64,000 nt of DNA from Glandiceps talaboti (Eukaryota > Hemichordata > Enteropneusta > Spengelidae), in NCBI RefSeq assembly GCF_964340395.1, contig NC_135556.1:13173910-13237909 (forward strand). The letters run 5' to 3'. This document shows positions 62,957-64,000 of this stretch, one piece after another; the first letter of the stretch is position 1; each line of letters begins with the position of its first letter. Below the pieces are notes generated by a model. The model did not search any database. It saw only the letters and a program-made list of their open reading frames with translations, and was not told the DNA's origin. The translations under genes were made by a program, and so were the position numbers.

Positions 62957-63500
62957 TTAATGGAGAATTCTACTCCAGGAAATAAAGGTATTTTTGTAAA
63001 CTTTGGATCATAGACTTATTTTATGATTTTACATCAGGCGTGATTGTCAAGAAATCTGAAGTTGAAATTATTGCCCATCAATTGTTTACTGGCAGCCCTT
63101 TGTAGCAGTCGCATGTTGTCTCATCTGGCCTAATGGTTGAACACTGCATTTTCATAAGTATGGAACACATGCACATTGAATATTCATGAGTTGCCTTGTG
63201 GTGTGTTGCCTAGAACATTTACGTAGTTTCCACACATGATTTGATTCTGCATTTGTTCTTTGCTCATGAATATTCAGTGTTCGACCATTGTATATTTATG
63301 AGGCTAGCCCCCTGAAACAATGTGCGACTGCTAATAGAGCAACTAAACAATAGATGGCCAATAATTTTATTTTAATTTAACTGTATTTCTTGGCAATCGT
63401 ACGTAATGTAAGTCATGTAAAATTATATAATGACTCTCTAGAACCCTAGGTTTACAAAAATTCCTTTATTTGCCTGGAGTTGCGTTCTCCTTCAATATCA
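62957..63500. repeat. large imperfect fold-back element
   Basis: The left half (62957-63195) is an inverted, diverged copy of the right half (63270-63500). Paired landmarks are actccaggaaataaagg / cctttatttgcctggagt, gattttacat / atgtaaaatt, ttgtcaagaaat / atttcttggcaa, agcagtcgca / tgcgactgct and tgaatattcatgag / ctcatgaatattca. The arms are over 200 bases. It starts within about 10 bases of the exon 2 donor of the TNFR-like gene. Confidence 0.8.
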
Positions 63501-63559
63501 GTAGATTACTTGAGTTATTGAAGTGATTGAAAATTGAAATCCAATACAACAAAGTAGCC

Positions 63560-64000
63560 AACTCCAGAACTCCTTAACTATGTCTACTGGACAGGTTGGC
63601 CTGAAATTTGGTTGGGGTGTTCTTTGGGATGTGTAGATGAAGATTTGTTCATATCATGGTGATTCTGTCAGTGATATGCAAATTACGTATAGAAATTTAA
63701 CTCTTTGATTAAAATATTTAAATTTCACAACTACTGGGCAGATCGCACGAAGATTTAATGGAGATGTACCTTGAGATGTGTAGATGAAGAAGTATTGACA
63801 ACAGGATGTGCAGTGATAGGCAAATGAGGTCTAAAAATCTCACTTTTGGTCAAAAACTTCTATCTCGATTAGTACCTGATGGATGGTGCTGAAATTAATA
63901 GGGATGTTATTTTTCAGATATTGTTGAACACACACATTGACACAACTGACCCTAGTAACCATGACCATGCCCTTAGCAACAGCCATTGCCAGTATATTTT
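63560..64000 (-). repeat. dispersed repeat, second copy (inverted, truncated by window)
   Basis: Reverse-complement match to the body and core of the repeat at 31480-32400, including gaacaaatctt, accaaatttcag, gaccaaaa and the gttgctaagggcatggtcat core. It runs off the window end. Confidence 0.7.

Overview
The window is animal nuclear DNA, most likely from a marine invertebrate. It is AT-rich, its genes are split into short exons by GT-AG introns, and it is full of long microsatellites, minisatellites, tRNA-derived SINEs, fold-back elements and dispersed repeats. I cannot name the species. The protein families present (a local expansion of small LRAT-domain proteins, and a run of TNF-receptor-like genes) would fit amphioxus, hemichordates or lophotrochozoans. 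No rRNA, functional tRNA, CRISPR array or bacterial-type operon was seen.

The left third (1-23 kb) is a cluster of LRAT-domain genes (NlpC/P60-type fold; lecithin:retinol acyltransferase / PLAAT families). Two nearly identical three-exon genes lie at 778-1723 and 4986-5955. They sit in tandem units of about 4.2-4.8 kb, and a third partial unit ends inside exon 1 at about 9850. A decayed relative follows at 9806-12129. An intact divergent pair lies at 16978-19110 (minus) and 21268-22770 (plus); both members lack the catalytic Cys of the family. Each tandem unit also keeps a lone minus-strand first exon (3219-3318, 8034-8133). This suggests that the ancestral unit was a head-to-head gene pair that duplicated and then lost one partner.

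The right two thirds (24-64 kb) hold TNF-receptor-superfamily-like genes: a short plus-strand one (24176-25809), two full minus-strand ones with signal peptide, cysteine-rich domains, transmembrane segment and cytoplasmic tail (37464-40961 and 46606-54953), and the start of a plus-strand one at the right edge (61822-62950, continuing outside). They share an exon plan: a signal-peptide exon ending in phase 0, then a cysteine-rich exon ending in phase 1. Between them, on the minus strand, is a seven-exon gene (26630-33225). It has no signal peptide, one Ig-like domain without the usual disulfide cysteines, a low-complexity middle, and a C-terminal helical domain that looks like a CARD/death fold. 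A cytoplasmic Ig plus death-fold protein beside TNF receptors is the most interesting candidate system here.

The rest is intergenic or intronic and dominated by repeats: a 30-bp minisatellite of about 1.25 kb (12.95-14.2 kb), a 24-bp minisatellite inside an intron (30.0-30.5 kb), large fold-backs (10.4, 11.0, 15.7 and 63 kb), a tandemly duplicated TIR element (10.6-11.55 kb), SINEs (7.3 and 49.7 kb), a repeat family shared by 31.5-32.4 kb and 63.55-64 kb, and very long CT, TATG and ACTT arrays. Gene models were built by hand from splice sites, reading phase and protein similarity between paralogs, so untranslated exons and transcription starts are mostly unknown.
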